Below the pieces are notes generated by a model. It saw only the letters and a list, made by a program, of their open reading frames with translations. It did no database searches and was not told the DNA's origin. From Paenibacillus odorifer (GTDB taxonomy: Bacteria > Bacillota > Bacilli > Paenibacillales > Paenibacillaceae): a stretch of 64,000 bases of DNA. This document shows, piece after piece, positions 26,773 through 36,007 of this stretch (positions are counted from its first letter, which is position 1; every line of letters begins with the position of its first letter). The translations under genes were made by a program, and so were the position numbers. Location of the stretch: contig NZ_CP009428.1 of the NCBI RefSeq assembly GCF_000758725.1, forward strand, positions 2,294,001-2,358,000, in the 5' to 3' direction.

Positions 26773-26814
26773 CGGCAAGTTTCCTTTTCAAAGGGAGACT
26801 TGCTGTTTATTTTT
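26773..26814 (+). terminator. Terminator of the padR operon
   Basis: GGCAAGT-TCC (26773-26783) pairs with GG-AGACTTGCTG and is followed by TTTATTTTT. Confidence 0.75.
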
Positions 26815-26951
26815 GCGCAGTTTTACTGCGAAATTTACCAGTCTATCATTTAGGACTCAACTATCAAGCTTATTTACCGAAAAAAAGGTATACTGAAATT
26901 ATTACAAGTTTGTTAATATAGTCCCCCATTTTCAAAAGAGGAGGCTTACAG

Positions 26952-29900
26952 GTGTCTGATTTTCTTTTTAAGCAGCTATACTTACGGTCTTCTATCGGGA
27001 TTGCGGTAGTCTCTCCGAAGGATGGGACGTTATTACAATCGAATCCTGCGCTATGCCAAATGTTTGGTTATGCAGAAGAAGATCTTTTGAATATAAATTA
27101 TCTGGATCTTGTGTATCCGGAAGATAAAACTAATAACGATCATTCCGTTATCCTGAACGATCTGCTAGCTGAGCCTGGGACTGCATTGGAGAAAGAACGG
27201 CGGTTTTTGCGTAAGGATGGCGAAATCATCTGGGTAGCCCAACATATATTTTTAATCTATCAGGAGAATTCCAGTGAACCCTATGTCCTGATTTCTGAGT
27301 TAACGGATATCACTGACCGAAAACTTGCTGAACAGAAGATTCAGGAAGATGAGCATTTATATAATTTGATCACGCAAAATACACCGGATATGATTTCTTT
27401 TGGCGATCCTGACGGAACACTGCACTACGTATCTCCCTCAGTGGAGCTGCTGTTAGGTTATTCTGCACAAGAAATGATAGGTACCAAAAGACCCGAGTAT
27501 TATCACGTAGATGATGCTCTTGAGATGATTGAACAAGGCAAGCTATATTCGGATACGGACGTATTTACTCGTAGAGCCCGTCATAAAGATGGACATTATT
27601 TGTGGATCGAGAGTTCTTCCCAAGTGGTACGTGATGAGCAGGGGAACATTAAACAGATATTAACCATTGGTCGCGATATTACTCAGCGCAAGAAATACGA
27701 GGATATGCTGGCTAAAGCTCAACACCTTGCGAAGATGGGATCCTGGGAATGGGATATGACAAAATCACGGCTGACGGTTTCCAGAGAGATGCGTAATATT
27801 TTTGGCTTTTTGGAAGATGAGAGCAATCATTCTTATTTTGATTACAGACGTGTTTTTGCTTGCATTGATCCTGACGATTTCATCAGACTTGAACAGTTAG
27901 TACATCAATCCATGGAGAATGGGACTAATGGCGAAGCAACGGTCCGTATTCATAGTGCGGATGGAGAGCTGAAGTTTCTGGATGTGCACTGGGAAGTGAT
28001 TACAGATGAAGAAGGAAGACTGCTGCAGATCAGCGGGATAGCCCAGGATGTGACCGAACGTCAACGAATGGAAGAACAACTGCGGGAAAGTGAGCAGAAC
28101 TATCGTCTGATCTCAGAAAATTCTATGGACTTCATTTCACGTAATGCAGCGGACGGGAGCTTTACCTATCTGTATGCCTCACCCATCTGCCAGACTATGT
28201 TTGGCTATGCACCAGAAGAAATGTGCGGAACTAGAGGGATTGATTACATACATCCGGAGGACAGAATCAAATTAACTTCATATCTCAGCAATTGTATGGA
28301 AGGGAAGAAGCTTGAGCCTGTTATTCTCCGGTTTTTTTGCAAAGACGGAACCTTTATTTGGACAGAAACGACTCTGCGGTATATTTACTCTGAGACCTGC
28401 GGGAATCAGGAGCTTGTCTGTGTAACTCGCGACATTGGGGAACGTACGCGTCATTTTGAAGAAATACAGAAATTAAGTAACGAGTATGCGCTGATCTTGA
28501 ATTCGGTCTCTGAAGGCATATTTGGGATGAACCTTGAAGGCAACACGATGTTCATTAATCCAGCAGCCATTACTATGTTGGGATTCGATCCTACTGAGTG
28601 GGGAAACAGCAAATTTCATGCGATTCACCAAACCTGGCTGGATAACGAGTCTTTTACAGGAATTCAGAAGACGCTGCTTCCTTCACGCTCCAGTAATCTC
28701 ACTATTGAAGATAGGGAGGGTGTGTTTTGGAGGCAGGATGGTTCAAGCTTTTTAGTCAGATATCGAATGACCCCACTGTTTGATGGTGATGAACGGATTG
28801 GGGCGGTTGTCGTCTTTCGAGATATTACGGAGGAGAAGGAGATTGTGCGGGCGAAGGAGTCTGCCGAGGAAGCGGACCGGGCAAAATCGGAGTTTCTAGC
28901 GATCATGAGCCATGAGCTGCGCACGCCTATGAACGGCATTATTGGGATGGCTGATCTTTTATCTGGGACGGAGCTGGATGAAGAGCAAAGCTACTACACA
29001 CAGATCATTAACAAAAGCGGTGAGGCATTGCTTCATATTCTGAATGAAGTGCTGGATTTCAGCAAAATTGAAGCAGGCATGATGACGCTTGAACTACAAA
29101 TGGTGGATTTGCATGAAGTGATACAGAACGTTTGTGAACTGTTTTATCCGAAGGTTAAGGAGAAAGGGCTTTTACTTACTAGCGAGCTATCTCCTGAGCT
29201 TCCAGCCGTCATCATGACTGATGGGGCGAGATTGCGTCAAATTCTCGTAAATCTGGTTGGGAACGCAGTGAAATTTACGGAGACAGGTGAAATCAGTATC
29301 TCTGTTATGTTAGAAGCTTCAGAGGCATCCGGAAATCTTATCGTGAAATTTATCGTAAAAGATACAGGATTGGGGATTCCAGTTTCCAGCCAAGGTTTAT
29401 TATTTCAATCCTTCTCGCAATTGCATCCGTCGATCAATCGTAAATATGGTGGAACTGGGCTTGGACTTGCCATAAGTAAAAAGCTGGCCGAGCTTCTTGG
29501 CGGATCTATCGGTGTCAATAGCTGTGAGGATGAAGGCTCGGAGTTTTATTTTACAGTGGAGGTCTCTCTACCCAAAGAGGAATGGGATCAGAAAGTGACC
29601 GTTAACGCCTCAACAGATGTGGTCAGAAATGATAAATCTGCTGTTAAAGAGTTAACTACTGGTGAGTATGGACCGATGTCCATTCTTATTGCTGAAGATC
29701 ATCCTGTGAATCAGCAGCTTATGCAGGCTTATCTGAAAAAGAGGGGATATGTTCCTGACATCGCTTTAAATGGTGAGGAAGCGGTTCGGGCTGTGCTTTC
29801 CAATCATTATGATCTGGTATTTATGGATATTCAGATGCCTATTATGGATGGAATTGAAGCAACGGGAATCATACGTGAGAAGCTTGGGCTGACTCCAATT

Positions 29901-30056
29901 ATCATTGCGGCTACAGCTTTTGCAAGAGATGAAGATAAGATGATGTGTCTTAGTGCTGGAATGCAGGATTTCATTTCTAAACCCATCTCGATTAAAGAGC
30001 TCGACCGGGTATTAAGAGAATGGTCTGCCCAAATTCGTTTAGGTGAGCATCATTGA
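26952..30056 (+). CDS. Hybrid sensor histidine kinase with five PAS domains and a receiver
   Basis: 1034 aa, no membrane segments, so a cytoplasmic sensor. Five PAS/PAC units fill about 9-118, 132-245, 252-370, 378-495 and 503-625. HisKA (about 643-708) has phospho-acceptor H654 in MSHELRTPMNG. HATPase_c (about 750-868) shows NLVGNAVKF (N box), DTGLGIP and GGTGLGLAIS. The receiver (about 895-1020) has phospho-acceptor D959 in VFMDIQMPIMDG. Architecture resembles orphan hybrid kinases that pass phosphate to an unlinked HPt protein; no HPt or DNA-binding regulator is nearby. GTG start with AGAGGAGGC upstream. Confidence 0.93.
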   Translation: MSDFLFKQLYLRSSIGIAVVSPKDGTLLQSNPALCQMFGYAEEDLLNINYLDLVYPEDKTNNDHSVILNDLLAEPGTALEKERRFLRKDGEIIWVAQHIFLIYQENSSEPYVLISELTDITDRKLAEQKIQEDEHLYNLITQNTPDMISFGDPDGTLHYVSPSVELLLGYSAQEMIGTKRPEYYHVDDALEMIEQGKLYSDTDVFTRRARHKDGHYLWIESSSQVVRDEQGNIKQILTIGRDITQRKKYEDMLAKAQHLAKMGSWEWDMTKSRLTVSREMRNIFGFLEDESNHSYFDYRRVFACIDPDDFIRLEQLVHQSMENGTNGEATVRIHSADGELKFLDVHWEVITDEEGRLLQISGIAQDVTERQRMEEQLRESEQNYRLISENSMDFISRNAADGSFTYLYASPICQTMFGYAPEEMCGTRGIDYIHPEDRIKLTSYLSNCMEGKKLEPVILRFFCKDGTFIWTETTLRYIYSETCGNQELVCVTRDIGERTRHFEEIQKLSNEYALILNSVSEGIFGMNLEGNTMFINPAAITMLGFDPTEWGNSKFHAIHQTWLDNESFTGIQKTLLPSRSSNLTIEDREGVFWRQDGSSFLVRYRMTPLFDGDERIGAVVVFRDITEEKEIVRAKESAEEADRAKSEFLAIMSHELRTPMNGIIGMADLLSGTELDEEQSYYTQIINKSGEALLHILNEVLDFSKIEAGMMTLELQMVDLHEVIQNVCELFYPKVKEKGLLLTSELSPELPAVIMTDGARLRQILVNLVGNAVKFTETGEISISVMLEASEASGNLIVKFIVKDTGLGIPVSSQGLLFQSFSQLHPSINRKYGGTGLGLAISKKLAELLGGSIGVNSCEDEGSEFYFTVEVSLPKEEWDQKVTVNASTDVVRNDKSAVKELTTGEYGPMSILIAEDHPVNQQLMQAYLKKRGYVPDIALNGEEAVRAVLSNHYDLVFMDIQMPIMDGIEATGIIREKLGLTPIIIAATAFARDEDKMMCLSAGMQDFISKPISIKELDRVLREWSAQIRLGEHH

Positions 30057-30133
30057 CAAATAGGGTTATGATTAATATATTGATATTAATCGTAATCATT
30101 ACGTATATTATTTGTCATGAAAGGACTCTTACC

Positions 30134-30538
30134 TTGTTAACAATGAAGCGCGGGGATATTTTAATTATTGTGATAGCCTTGTTAGCTGCGGGCTTGATTT
30201 ATGGCATGAAGTGGTGGGACAGCAGCAATGAGCAGTATCAGCAAGGGGATTTGAAAGCTATAATTACGGTGGACGGTAAAGAGTACAAAACCGTTTCTTT
30301 GACTAAAGAAGAACAAATTATAGATATTCAAACGAAATTCGGCCACAATACGCTAAAGGTGTTTGATTATGGAATCCAAATGACCTATTCTGATGCTCCC
30401 CTAAGAATTGCTTTGGAAATGGGGTTCATCTCAAGACCCAAACAGCAAATTATTTGTATTCCAGCCCGTATTATGGTAGAAGTATTTAATCCTAATAAGT
30501 CTGAGAATGATGAGGATGAGCTAGATGCGATTATTTAG
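30134..30538 (+). CDS. NusG domain II-like membrane-anchored protein
   Basis: 134 aa from TTG 30134 (AAAGGA 8 nt upstream); ATG 30143 is the alternative, while the longest frame from 30053 overlaps the kinase stop and lacks a site. One N-terminal membrane anchor (about 6-27) is followed by a small beta-domain (about 45-118: ITVDGKEYKTVSL, INVEVF-like end) of the NusG-II/DUF1312 type. This family is found beside flavin and electron-transfer genes in other Firmicutes; its function is unknown. Its last 8 bp overlap the convergent 3' end of the YcgQ-like gene. Confidence 0.7.
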   Translation: MLTMKRGDILIIVIALLAAGLIYGMKWWDSSNEQYQQGDLKAIITVDGKEYKTVSLTKEEQIIDIQTKFGHNTLKVFDYGIQMTYSDAPLRIALEMGFISRPKQQIICIPARIMVEVFNPNKSENDEDELDAII

Positions 30539-31406
30539 TAATCTTAGTTGAACCTTCTAACTCTTTCCATGCGGTGATAGAGTCAGGACTGGTGTAAATG
30601 TAAGGTGTTGCGGGTTGTTTGATAGGTGTAATAGACTCAGCACTAATTTGCATAATTTCTTGACCTTTATAGGGAACAACTTGAAGCTTGCCCCGGACCT
30701 CTATCCAGGTATCGGTAGGCAGGCTTTTTAGTTTGCCGGAATCCACTAATATCCCAAAGGGTGTAGCATCGGCAGTGCAGCATTGGACCAGAAATCTACC
30801 TATGGCAAAAGAATTCTCTGAATGTTCACCTTGATCACGATATAAAAAGCCGGAAATAGTAATTTCTTTGCCTGCAAATTGTTGTTTGTACATCTCAAGG
30901 GCACCTAAGGTTTCGGAGAAAATCGCTGAATAAACTGGGACCACAGGTTGTGCATAAAGGATCTTGGCCAGCTCGGTAAGCTCCTCATGGTAAGGATCAA
31001 TGGACTCGAATCTCGCGGAATTTTTAGCTTCAGTGGGCAAGGAGGATAGGGAGATTCCTTTTTTAGCAGCGGCCATACTTCCCAAAGCGCGATCCGGAAG
31101 GAGAAATCCGAGCAGCAGTGGAAAAAGGAATAATCCATATAGCGCTGTACTTTTGAAAAAAGAATGTGGAAGCCGATGCTCGCAGTCACAGAGAACACTA
31201 CCCTTGCCAAATAAAGCCTGTACGGCCAGACTGAGCGCCATAAGTGTCAGCGGGATTGGACATAATTGAACCCAGCGTGCCAGCTTGGGCGCTACATAAT
31301 AATGCAAAGCGTCCTGCTGTACCAGATGCCCGATATAGAGGGCGAAAGCGAGCAGAATGACCGCCCTTAACAAATAGTGAAACCGGATGCTTCGAGAGTC
31401 ATTCAT
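30531..31406 (-). CDS. ycgQ: TIGR03943/YcgQ-family protein, partner of the YcgR-like permease
   Basis: 291 aa. Three to four membrane helices occupy the first 115 residues. A small extracytoplasmic beta-domain follows (about 165-275, with ISGFLYRD, FLVQCCTADATPFGILV and WIEVRGKLQVV), typical of the UPF0703/TIGR03943 family. These proteins are encoded with UPF0718 permeases and COG0523 GTPases, and the trio is linked to metal handling. The paired Cys in VQCCTADA could bind metal. GGAGGAT precedes the ATG. It is the last gene of a three-gene minus-strand operon in the zinc-starvation locus. Confidence 0.82.
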   Translation of the reverse strand: MNDSRSIRFHYLLRAVILLAFALYIGHLVQQDALHYYVAPKLARWVQLCPIPLTLMALSLAVQALFGKGSVLCDCEHRLPHSFFKSTALYGLFLFPLLLGFLLPDRALGSMAAAKKGISLSSLPTEAKNSARFESIDPYHEELTELAKILYAQPVVPVYSAIFSETLGALEMYKQQFAGKEITISGFLYRDQGEHSENSFAIGRFLVQCCTADATPFGILVDSGKLKSLPTDTWIEVRGKLQVVPYKGQEIMQISAESITPIKQPATPYIYTSPDSITAWKELEGSTKITK

Positions 31407-31456
31407 GCTCTATCCTCCTACCCATGTTGTAAGCAACAGCTTACCACCTCTATGAA

Positions 31457-32467
31457 TTACAGCCACAAGGACATGAATACCGCCCCAATAAACACGCTTG
31501 CGAAGATCAGAAAGAACAAATAAAGAGCGAATTTGGTCTTAAACAGTGAGAGCAACATCAATGAATTTTTGAAATCCAGCATCGGTCCGAATACCATAAA
31601 AGCGAGCAGAGCACCAGATGGAAAAGAATGTACGAAGGTGGAAGCTACAAAGGCATCTGAGGTGGAGCAAAGTGAGAGCACAAATGCCAGTCCCATCATG
31701 AAAAAATATGAACCCAGCGGCTTGGCTCCGATCGCAGCCAGACTGTCTTGAACCATAAATGTCTGAATGCCAGCGGTTAATAAGCAACCGATAATTAAAT
31801 ATTTTCCCATCTCAAAAAACTCATCTGAGGTATGGACGAAGACAGCGGCTATTTTTCCCCCACGAGAATTATTGTGATGAGCTTCCCCTGTTTCACGTTG
31901 AACATTTAGGCGGATGGGAGATTTTTTAACCGTTGCGTAGATTATCAAACCTATGAGACAGGCTACAACAAAAGCCAGACCCATACGGGCATAGGCCAGC
32001 TCCGAGTGGCTGCGAAATGCTGTCATGGTCGCCCCATAGACGACAGGATTTAGGATCGGTCCGGACAAAATAAACACGATAGCCACGTAAACAGGCATAC
32101 CTTTATGGATAAGTCGGCGGACGAGCGGGATCATTCCACATTCGCAGACCGGAAAAATAATTCCGAGCAGACATGCGAACAGAATGGCCGGAAGAGGTCG
32201 CCGCGGAATCCACCGGGAAATCATTTCATCCGGGATAAAGACGCGAAGCAGTGAAGATAACAATGCTCCTGCTAATACAAACGGCAAGGCTTCCAGCAAT
32301 ATGCCGATAAAAGCGGTTTTGAAGGTGTCGATGTATGCATTATCTAGCAGCTCCAGATGATTCGGCAGCCATACAAAGCCAATGATAATCAGGAACGAGA
32401 TCGGGAGGAGCAACGGCAGTATTTTTAATGGTGAAAAGGTAGTCAAAACTCGAATAAGGCGGACCAC
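31457..32467 (-). CDS. ycgR: UPF0718/YcgR-family permease
   Basis: 336 aa with about eight membrane helices. Family blocks are visible: ALPFVLAGALLSSLLRVFIP, PVCECGMIPLVRRL (conserved Cys pair in a CECG motif) and SLCSTSDAFVASTF (conserved CSTSDAF). UPF0718 (DUF318) permeases are related to the ArsP efflux family. The linkage to COG0523 GTPases and Zur-controlled genes points to a zinc-related or metallophore-related role, which is inference. GTG start at 32467 overlaps the end of the upstream GTPase gene by 25 nt; the ribosome binding site is weak, so coupling is likely. Confidence 0.82.
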   Translation of the reverse strand: MVRLIRVLTTFSPLKILPLLLPISFLIIIGFVWLPNHLELLDNAYIDTFKTAFIGILLEALPFVLAGALLSSLLRVFIPDEMISRWIPRRPLPAILFACLLGIIFPVCECGMIPLVRRLIHKGMPVYVAIVFILSGPILNPVVYGATMTAFRSHSELAYARMGLAFVVACLIGLIIYATVKKSPIRLNVQRETGEAHHNNSRGGKIAAVFVHTSDEFFEMGKYLIIGCLLTAGIQTFMVQDSLAAIGAKPLGSYFFMMGLAFVLSLCSTSDAFVASTFVHSFPSGALLAFMVFGPMLDFKNSLMLLSLFKTKFALYLFFLIFASVFIGAVFMSLWL

Positions 32468-33471
32468 CGATCTGCCAGCTGTTCTTCATCTATATTCATC
32501 CCGATGAACACCACATAAGGCATACCAGGATAACGAGAGGCTTCCCAGGTAGTACGCATCCCCGCATATTGAACAAGCTGAACCGGCTCCTGTTCGGACA
32601 AAAGAATATGCCCCTTGGCACGTAATAGATTGTCACCCCATTCTTGGAAGAAGGCCTCTAGGCGTTCTTTAGAAGGCATAGTTGTCCTTACCTGCGGAAT
32701 GGTTAACGTGATGGCTGTTACCTGCGAGAAAGAAGCGTGCTGCTCCTCATGCAGCTCTTTTACAGCGGTTCCCCCATGCTCTGAATGCATTTGTTTCAGT
32801 GATGCTCCTTTGAAGGTTTGAGGCGCTCGCTGTGGAGCCGGAGCTATAATTTTACGTGGGATTATTCCTGACAATATCGGAGACAGGTTGATTTCACTGT
32901 AATGGGTGTATACAATTTCAGCCTCCGTATTTTGTTTACGAACTCCCTTTTCAATTCTCCATAAGGTTTCCGGCTCTACGAGATCGCTTTTATTAACGAC
33001 AATAAGATCAGCTGTGGAGAGCTGCTTACGCAGGGTCCGAACGAGCTGTTTGTCAGAGGAGAGTCTGCTGTTATATTCCAGAGCATTTTCCGCATCTAAC
33101 AGAGTGATGGTATAGTGCAGCTCCACCAGATCCTGTAGAGGGGTTTCCTGCAACGTTTTGGCGATTTCTTCAGGATCGGCGACGCCGGTCAACTCCATGT
33201 AAATGGCATCTGGACGTCCTCTCAGCAGCACCATCAGGCTATCTGCCAAATCCTCTTTACGGCTACAACATACGCATCCGTCCAGCAGTTTAGTTACAGC
33301 TGTACCGGTATGCTCCTGCAGAATATACCCGTCCACATCCCGTTTGCCCAGTTCATTCATTACTACTCCTGGATTCAGCCCTCTTACCTTGCTTTCTTTC
33401 AGCAGGGACAACAGCAGAGTTGTCTTCCCGCTCCCCAGAAACCCGCTCAAAATAATTACTGGTATCTTCAT
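32443..33471 (-). CDS. COG0523 (CobW/G3E) metal-chaperone GTPase
   Basis: 342 aa from ATG 33471 (AGGAG 8 nt upstream). Walker A GFLGSGKTT (residues 10-18), the metal-binding CxCC motif (C66, C68, C69), Walker B ELTGVADPEEI and the base motif NKSD identify a G3E GTPase. A moderately His-rich linker (about 212-235) joins the C-terminal CobW_C domain (about 240-342). COG0523 proteins hand zinc or other metals to client proteins during starvation. It heads the operon with the YcgR and YcgQ homologues, divergent from rpmG and the ZagA-like gene; the Zur box at 33632-33655 lies about 160 nt upstream. It is a distinct, shorter paralogue of the ZagA-like protein nearby. Confidence 0.88.
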   Translation of the reverse strand: MKIPVIILSGFLGSGKTTLLLSLLKESKVRGLNPGVVMNELGKRDVDGYILQEHTGTAVTKLLDGCVCCSRKEDLADSLMVLLRGRPDAIYMELTGVADPEEIAKTLQETPLQDLVELHYTITLLDAENALEYNSRLSSDKQLVRTLRKQLSTADLIVVNKSDLVEPETLWRIEKGVRKQNTEAEIVYTHYSEINLSPILSGIIPRKIIAPAPQRAPQTFKGASLKQMHSEHGGTAVKELHEEQHASFSQVTAITLTIPQVRTTMPSKERLEAFFQEWGDNLLRAKGHILLSEQEPVQLVQYAGMRTTWEASRYPGMPYVVFIGMNIDEEQLADRWSALFEF

Positions 33472-33598
33472 GATCTCCACTCCTGCCTGATTCTCTAGGA
33501 ATTACAAGAATCATATTTTTTATAATTCCATCTATACGTAATTTGTCCACCAGAAAGACCACAAAATTAAGAGAGTTGAAATTTTTACAAGATCATAG

Positions 33599-33655
33599 TT
33601 GACAGATTGTGAATAAACCGTGTACGATGTGTTAATCGTAATTATTACGATTTAA
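33599..33655 (+). promoter_or_regulatory. Promoter and Zur operator of rpmG-zagA
   Basis: TTGACA (33599-33604), 18-nt spacer and TACGAT (33623-33628), then the inverted repeat TTAATCGTAAT-T-ATTACGATTTAA (33632-33655), a near-perfect match to the Bacillus Zur box. The operator sits at about +1 to +25, so Zn-Zur would repress. The same site may influence the divergent COG0523 operon. Confidence 0.85.
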
Positions 33656-33674
33656 CCAAAAGGAGATGGAAACG

Positions 33675-33824
33675 ATGAGAGTAATCATTACTTTGGCATG
33701 TACGGAGACAGGAGATCGCAACTATACCACTACCAAGAATAAGCGAAATCATCCAGGGCGTATGGAAATGAAAAAATATTGTCCACGCCTAAAGAGAGTA
33801 ACCTTACATCGCGAAACCCGTTAA
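33675..33824 (+). CDS. rpmG: Ribosomal protein L33, zinc-free (C-) paralogue
   Basis: 49 aa. Sequence features of L33 are clear ([31 protein letters not shown]). The zinc-binding C+ form has two CxxC pairs; here the first is C9-TET and the second is only C36, so no four-Cys zinc site is possible. C- L33 replaces the zinc-containing L33 on ribosomes when zinc is scarce, freeing zinc. AAGGAGATGGAAACG gives a strong ribosome binding site, and it is the first gene after a Zur box. The gene is short and easily missed. Confidence 0.95.
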   Translation: MRVIITLACTETGDRNYTTTKNKRNHPGRMEMKKYCPRLKRVTLHRETR

Positions 33825-33872
33825 GGGCGGAGGCTTTTAATCTTGATTTTATAAACGATAGGAGTGGTATAG

Positions 33873-35081
33873 ATGAAAAAGCTCCCTGTTACCGTGCTCA
33901 GTGGATATTTGGGCTCTGGGAAAACAACGCTGCTGAATCATATTCTGCACAACCGTGACGGGCTTAAAGTAGCTGTTATTGTAAATGACATGAGTGAAGT
34001 CAATGTGGATGCGAATCTGGTGAAGTCCGGAAATACGCTTTCTAGAACAGAAGAGAAATTAGTTGAGATGTCTAATGGTTGCATCTGTTGTACGCTTCGT
34101 GATGATTTGATTGTCGAAGTACAAAAGCTGGCTGCGGAAGGGCGATTTGATTACATCCTGATTGAATCCTCAGGCATTAGCGAACCTGTACCAGTGGCAC
34201 AGACCTTTACCTATGCCAATCCCGAGTTGGATATTGATTTGACTTCGCTTGCTCAATTAGACACGATGGTGACTGTTGTGGATGCTGGGCGTTTCTGGCA
34301 TGACTTCTCTTCTGGTGATAGTCTGATGGACCGCAACCAAACGGCTGGCGAAGGAGATTTCCGCGATATTGTGGATCTGCTTATTGATCAGATCGAAACT
34401 TGTGATGTCTTGCTGCTTAATAAGTGTGATCTGTTGAAAGAAGATGAACTCAACAAGCTTGAAGCTGTGCTCCGTAAGCTTCAACCGTCTGCCAAGCTGA
34501 TCCGCACGATTAACGGCGTAGTAGATCCGAAGGAAATTCTGAATACCGGATTGTTTGATTTTGAGAAAACAAGCTTATCCTCTGGTTGGATCGCGGAGCT
34601 GAATAAAGAGACCCATACCCCTGAAACGGAGGAATACGGAATTTCTTCCTTTGTTTATCGCCGGAGAACACCTTTCCACCCGCAAAGATTAAGTTTTTTC
34701 TTTAGCAACTGGCCGGAAGAGGTCGTTCGGGCAAAAGGTGTGGCATGGGTAGCTGCAAAAGGTGATCTTGCAGCTACTATAAGTCAGGCAGGACCTTCTA
34801 TTCAGTTCGGACCTGCTGGCTACTGGTTGGCTACAATGCCTAAGGATCAGCAGCTGGAGGTACTGGAAAGCGAACCTGAGCTGCAGGCGAAATGGGACGA
34901 GCAGTGGGGCGATAGAATAAATGAAATCGTATTTATCGGTGTAAATATAGATCAGGCACAACTCGAAGCCAGATTGGACAGATGTTTGCTGACGGTGGAG
35001 GAGCTGAAGCAGGATTGGACAAAGTTCAACAATCCACTTCCGTGGCCTGTTGAAGAACTCCTTGCGGCTGCTGAGGAATAG
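33873..35081 (+). CDS. zagA: Zinc-chaperone GTPase of the YciC/ZagA type (COG0523)
   Basis: 402 aa, the length of B. subtilis YciC (ZagA). Walker A GYLGSGKTT (11-19), metal motif CICC (C70, C72, C73), Walker B IESSGISEP and NKCD. The C-terminal domain (about 250-402) begins FVYRRRTPFHPQRL and ends in the family block IVFIGVNIDQAQLEARLD. In B. subtilis the Zur-repressed ZagA delivers zinc to FolE in a ZTP-dependent way. It lies 48 nt after rpmG with no terminator between, so both are under the Zur box. A terminator follows. Confidence 0.92.
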   Translation: MKKLPVTVLSGYLGSGKTTLLNHILHNRDGLKVAVIVNDMSEVNVDANLVKSGNTLSRTEEKLVEMSNGCICCTLRDDLIVEVQKLAAEGRFDYILIESSGISEPVPVAQTFTYANPELDIDLTSLAQLDTMVTVVDAGRFWHDFSSGDSLMDRNQTAGEGDFRDIVDLLIDQIETCDVLLLNKCDLLKEDELNKLEAVLRKLQPSAKLIRTINGVVDPKEILNTGLFDFEKTSLSSGWIAELNKETHTPETEEYGISSFVYRRRTPFHPQRLSFFFSNWPEEVVRAKGVAWVAAKGDLAATISQAGPSIQFGPAGYWLATMPKDQQLEVLESEPELQAKWDEQWGDRINEIVFIGVNIDQAQLEARLDRCLLTVEELKQDWTKFNNPLPWPVEELLAAAEE

Positions 35082-35103
35082 ATACTTAGTAAATTAGCGA
35101 TGG

Positions 35104-35139
35104 AAATCCGGAATCCAGAAGGTGGGATTCCGGATTTTT
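35104..35139 (+). terminator. Terminator of the rpmG-zagA operon
   Basis: A perfect 13-bp stem (35104-35116 with 35125-35137), 8-nt loop and TTTTT. Confidence 0.88.
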
Positions 35140-35194
35140 GCTGTATGAAAAAGAGGTCTAATAGTTATTATTACGATTAATTTTTAATTTTGGG

Positions 35195-35256
35195 TTTACA
35201 AATCGTAATGATTACGATATTATCAAATTTGTTAAATCGTAATACTTACGATTTAA
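35195..35256 (+). promoter_or_regulatory. znu promoter with two Zur boxes
   Basis: TTTACA (35195-35200), 17-nt spacer and TATTAT (35218-35223). One Zur box (AAATCGTAATGATTACGAT, 35200-35218) fills the spacer exactly. A second (TTAAATCGTAA-TAC-TTACGATTTAA, 35232-35256) lies just downstream of the start point. An extra half-site (ATTATTACGATTAAT) is near 35167. Tight zinc repression is expected. Confidence 0.92.
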
Positions 35257-35299
35257 TCCGAGATGGACATAACATCAGTCAGAAGGGAGGCGAGGCACG

Positions 35300-36007
35300 A
35301 TGATCCTATCATCCATGCGGAATGTAGTGTTCGGGTATGGGGATGAAGCTGTCCTTGATAACATTTCATTAGATATTCATACCGGACAGTTTATTGGTAT
35401 AACGGGACCCAATGGAGCTGCTAAGACCACCCTGCTGAAGCTAATGCTCGGCCTGCTTCGTCCATGGAGTGGAACGGTTCAGTTGAATAAAGAGTTATCA
35501 GATAACGGAAAGATGGTTATCGGCTATGTTCCACAGCAGGTAGCTTCTTTTAACGCAGGATTCCCAAGTAAGGTGATCGAACTGGTTCGCTCGGGTTGTT
35601 ATCCAAGGCTGGGATTATTTAGACGCTTTACACCTGAGCAGGACGAGATCGTCGAGCAAAGTTTAAAGCAGGTGGATATGTGGCATTTGCGAGACCGGAA
35701 GATAGGAGAACTGTCAGGCGGCCAGAAGCAGCGGATTTGCATCGCTCGAGCATTGGCACAACAGCCGCAGATATTGGTTCTCGATGAACCTACTACGGGA
35801 ATGGATCTGGACAGTCGCATTGGGTTCTATAAGCTGATGCGCCATGATGTCAGTGAACACGGCCGGACCGTAATCATGGTGACGCATGGCCTGGAAGAGA
35901 CCAGTTCCTATCTGGATACGTTGATCAGCCTGGAACGAAAGGAGAATGAGGGTTGGCAATGTTTAGTTACGAATTCATGCAACGTGCATTTTGGGCCGGT
36001 GGTTTAA
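35300..36007 (+). CDS. znuC: Zinc ABC transporter ATP-binding protein
   Basis: 235 aa. Walker A reads GPNGAAKTT, with Ala where the consensus has Gly; I recall the same AAKTT form in streptococcal AdcC, so it looks subfamily-typical. Q-loop VPQQVASF, signature LSGGQKQR, Walker B ILVLDEPTTGMD and H-loop THG follow. It energises high-affinity zinc uptake with ZnuB and ZnuA. AGAAGGGAGGCG precedes the ATG. The 3' end overlaps znuB by about 49 nt. Confidence 0.92.
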   Translation: MILSSMRNVVFGYGDEAVLDNISLDIHTGQFIGITGPNGAAKTTLLKLMLGLLRPWSGTVQLNKELSDNGKMVIGYVPQQVASFNAGFPSKVIELVRSGCYPRLGLFRRFTPEQDEIVEQSLKQVDMWHLRDRKIGELSGGQKQRICIARALAQQPQILVLDEPTTGMDLDSRIGFYKLMRHDVSEHGRTVIMVTHGLEETSSYLDTLISLERKENEGWQCLVTNSCNVHFGPVV

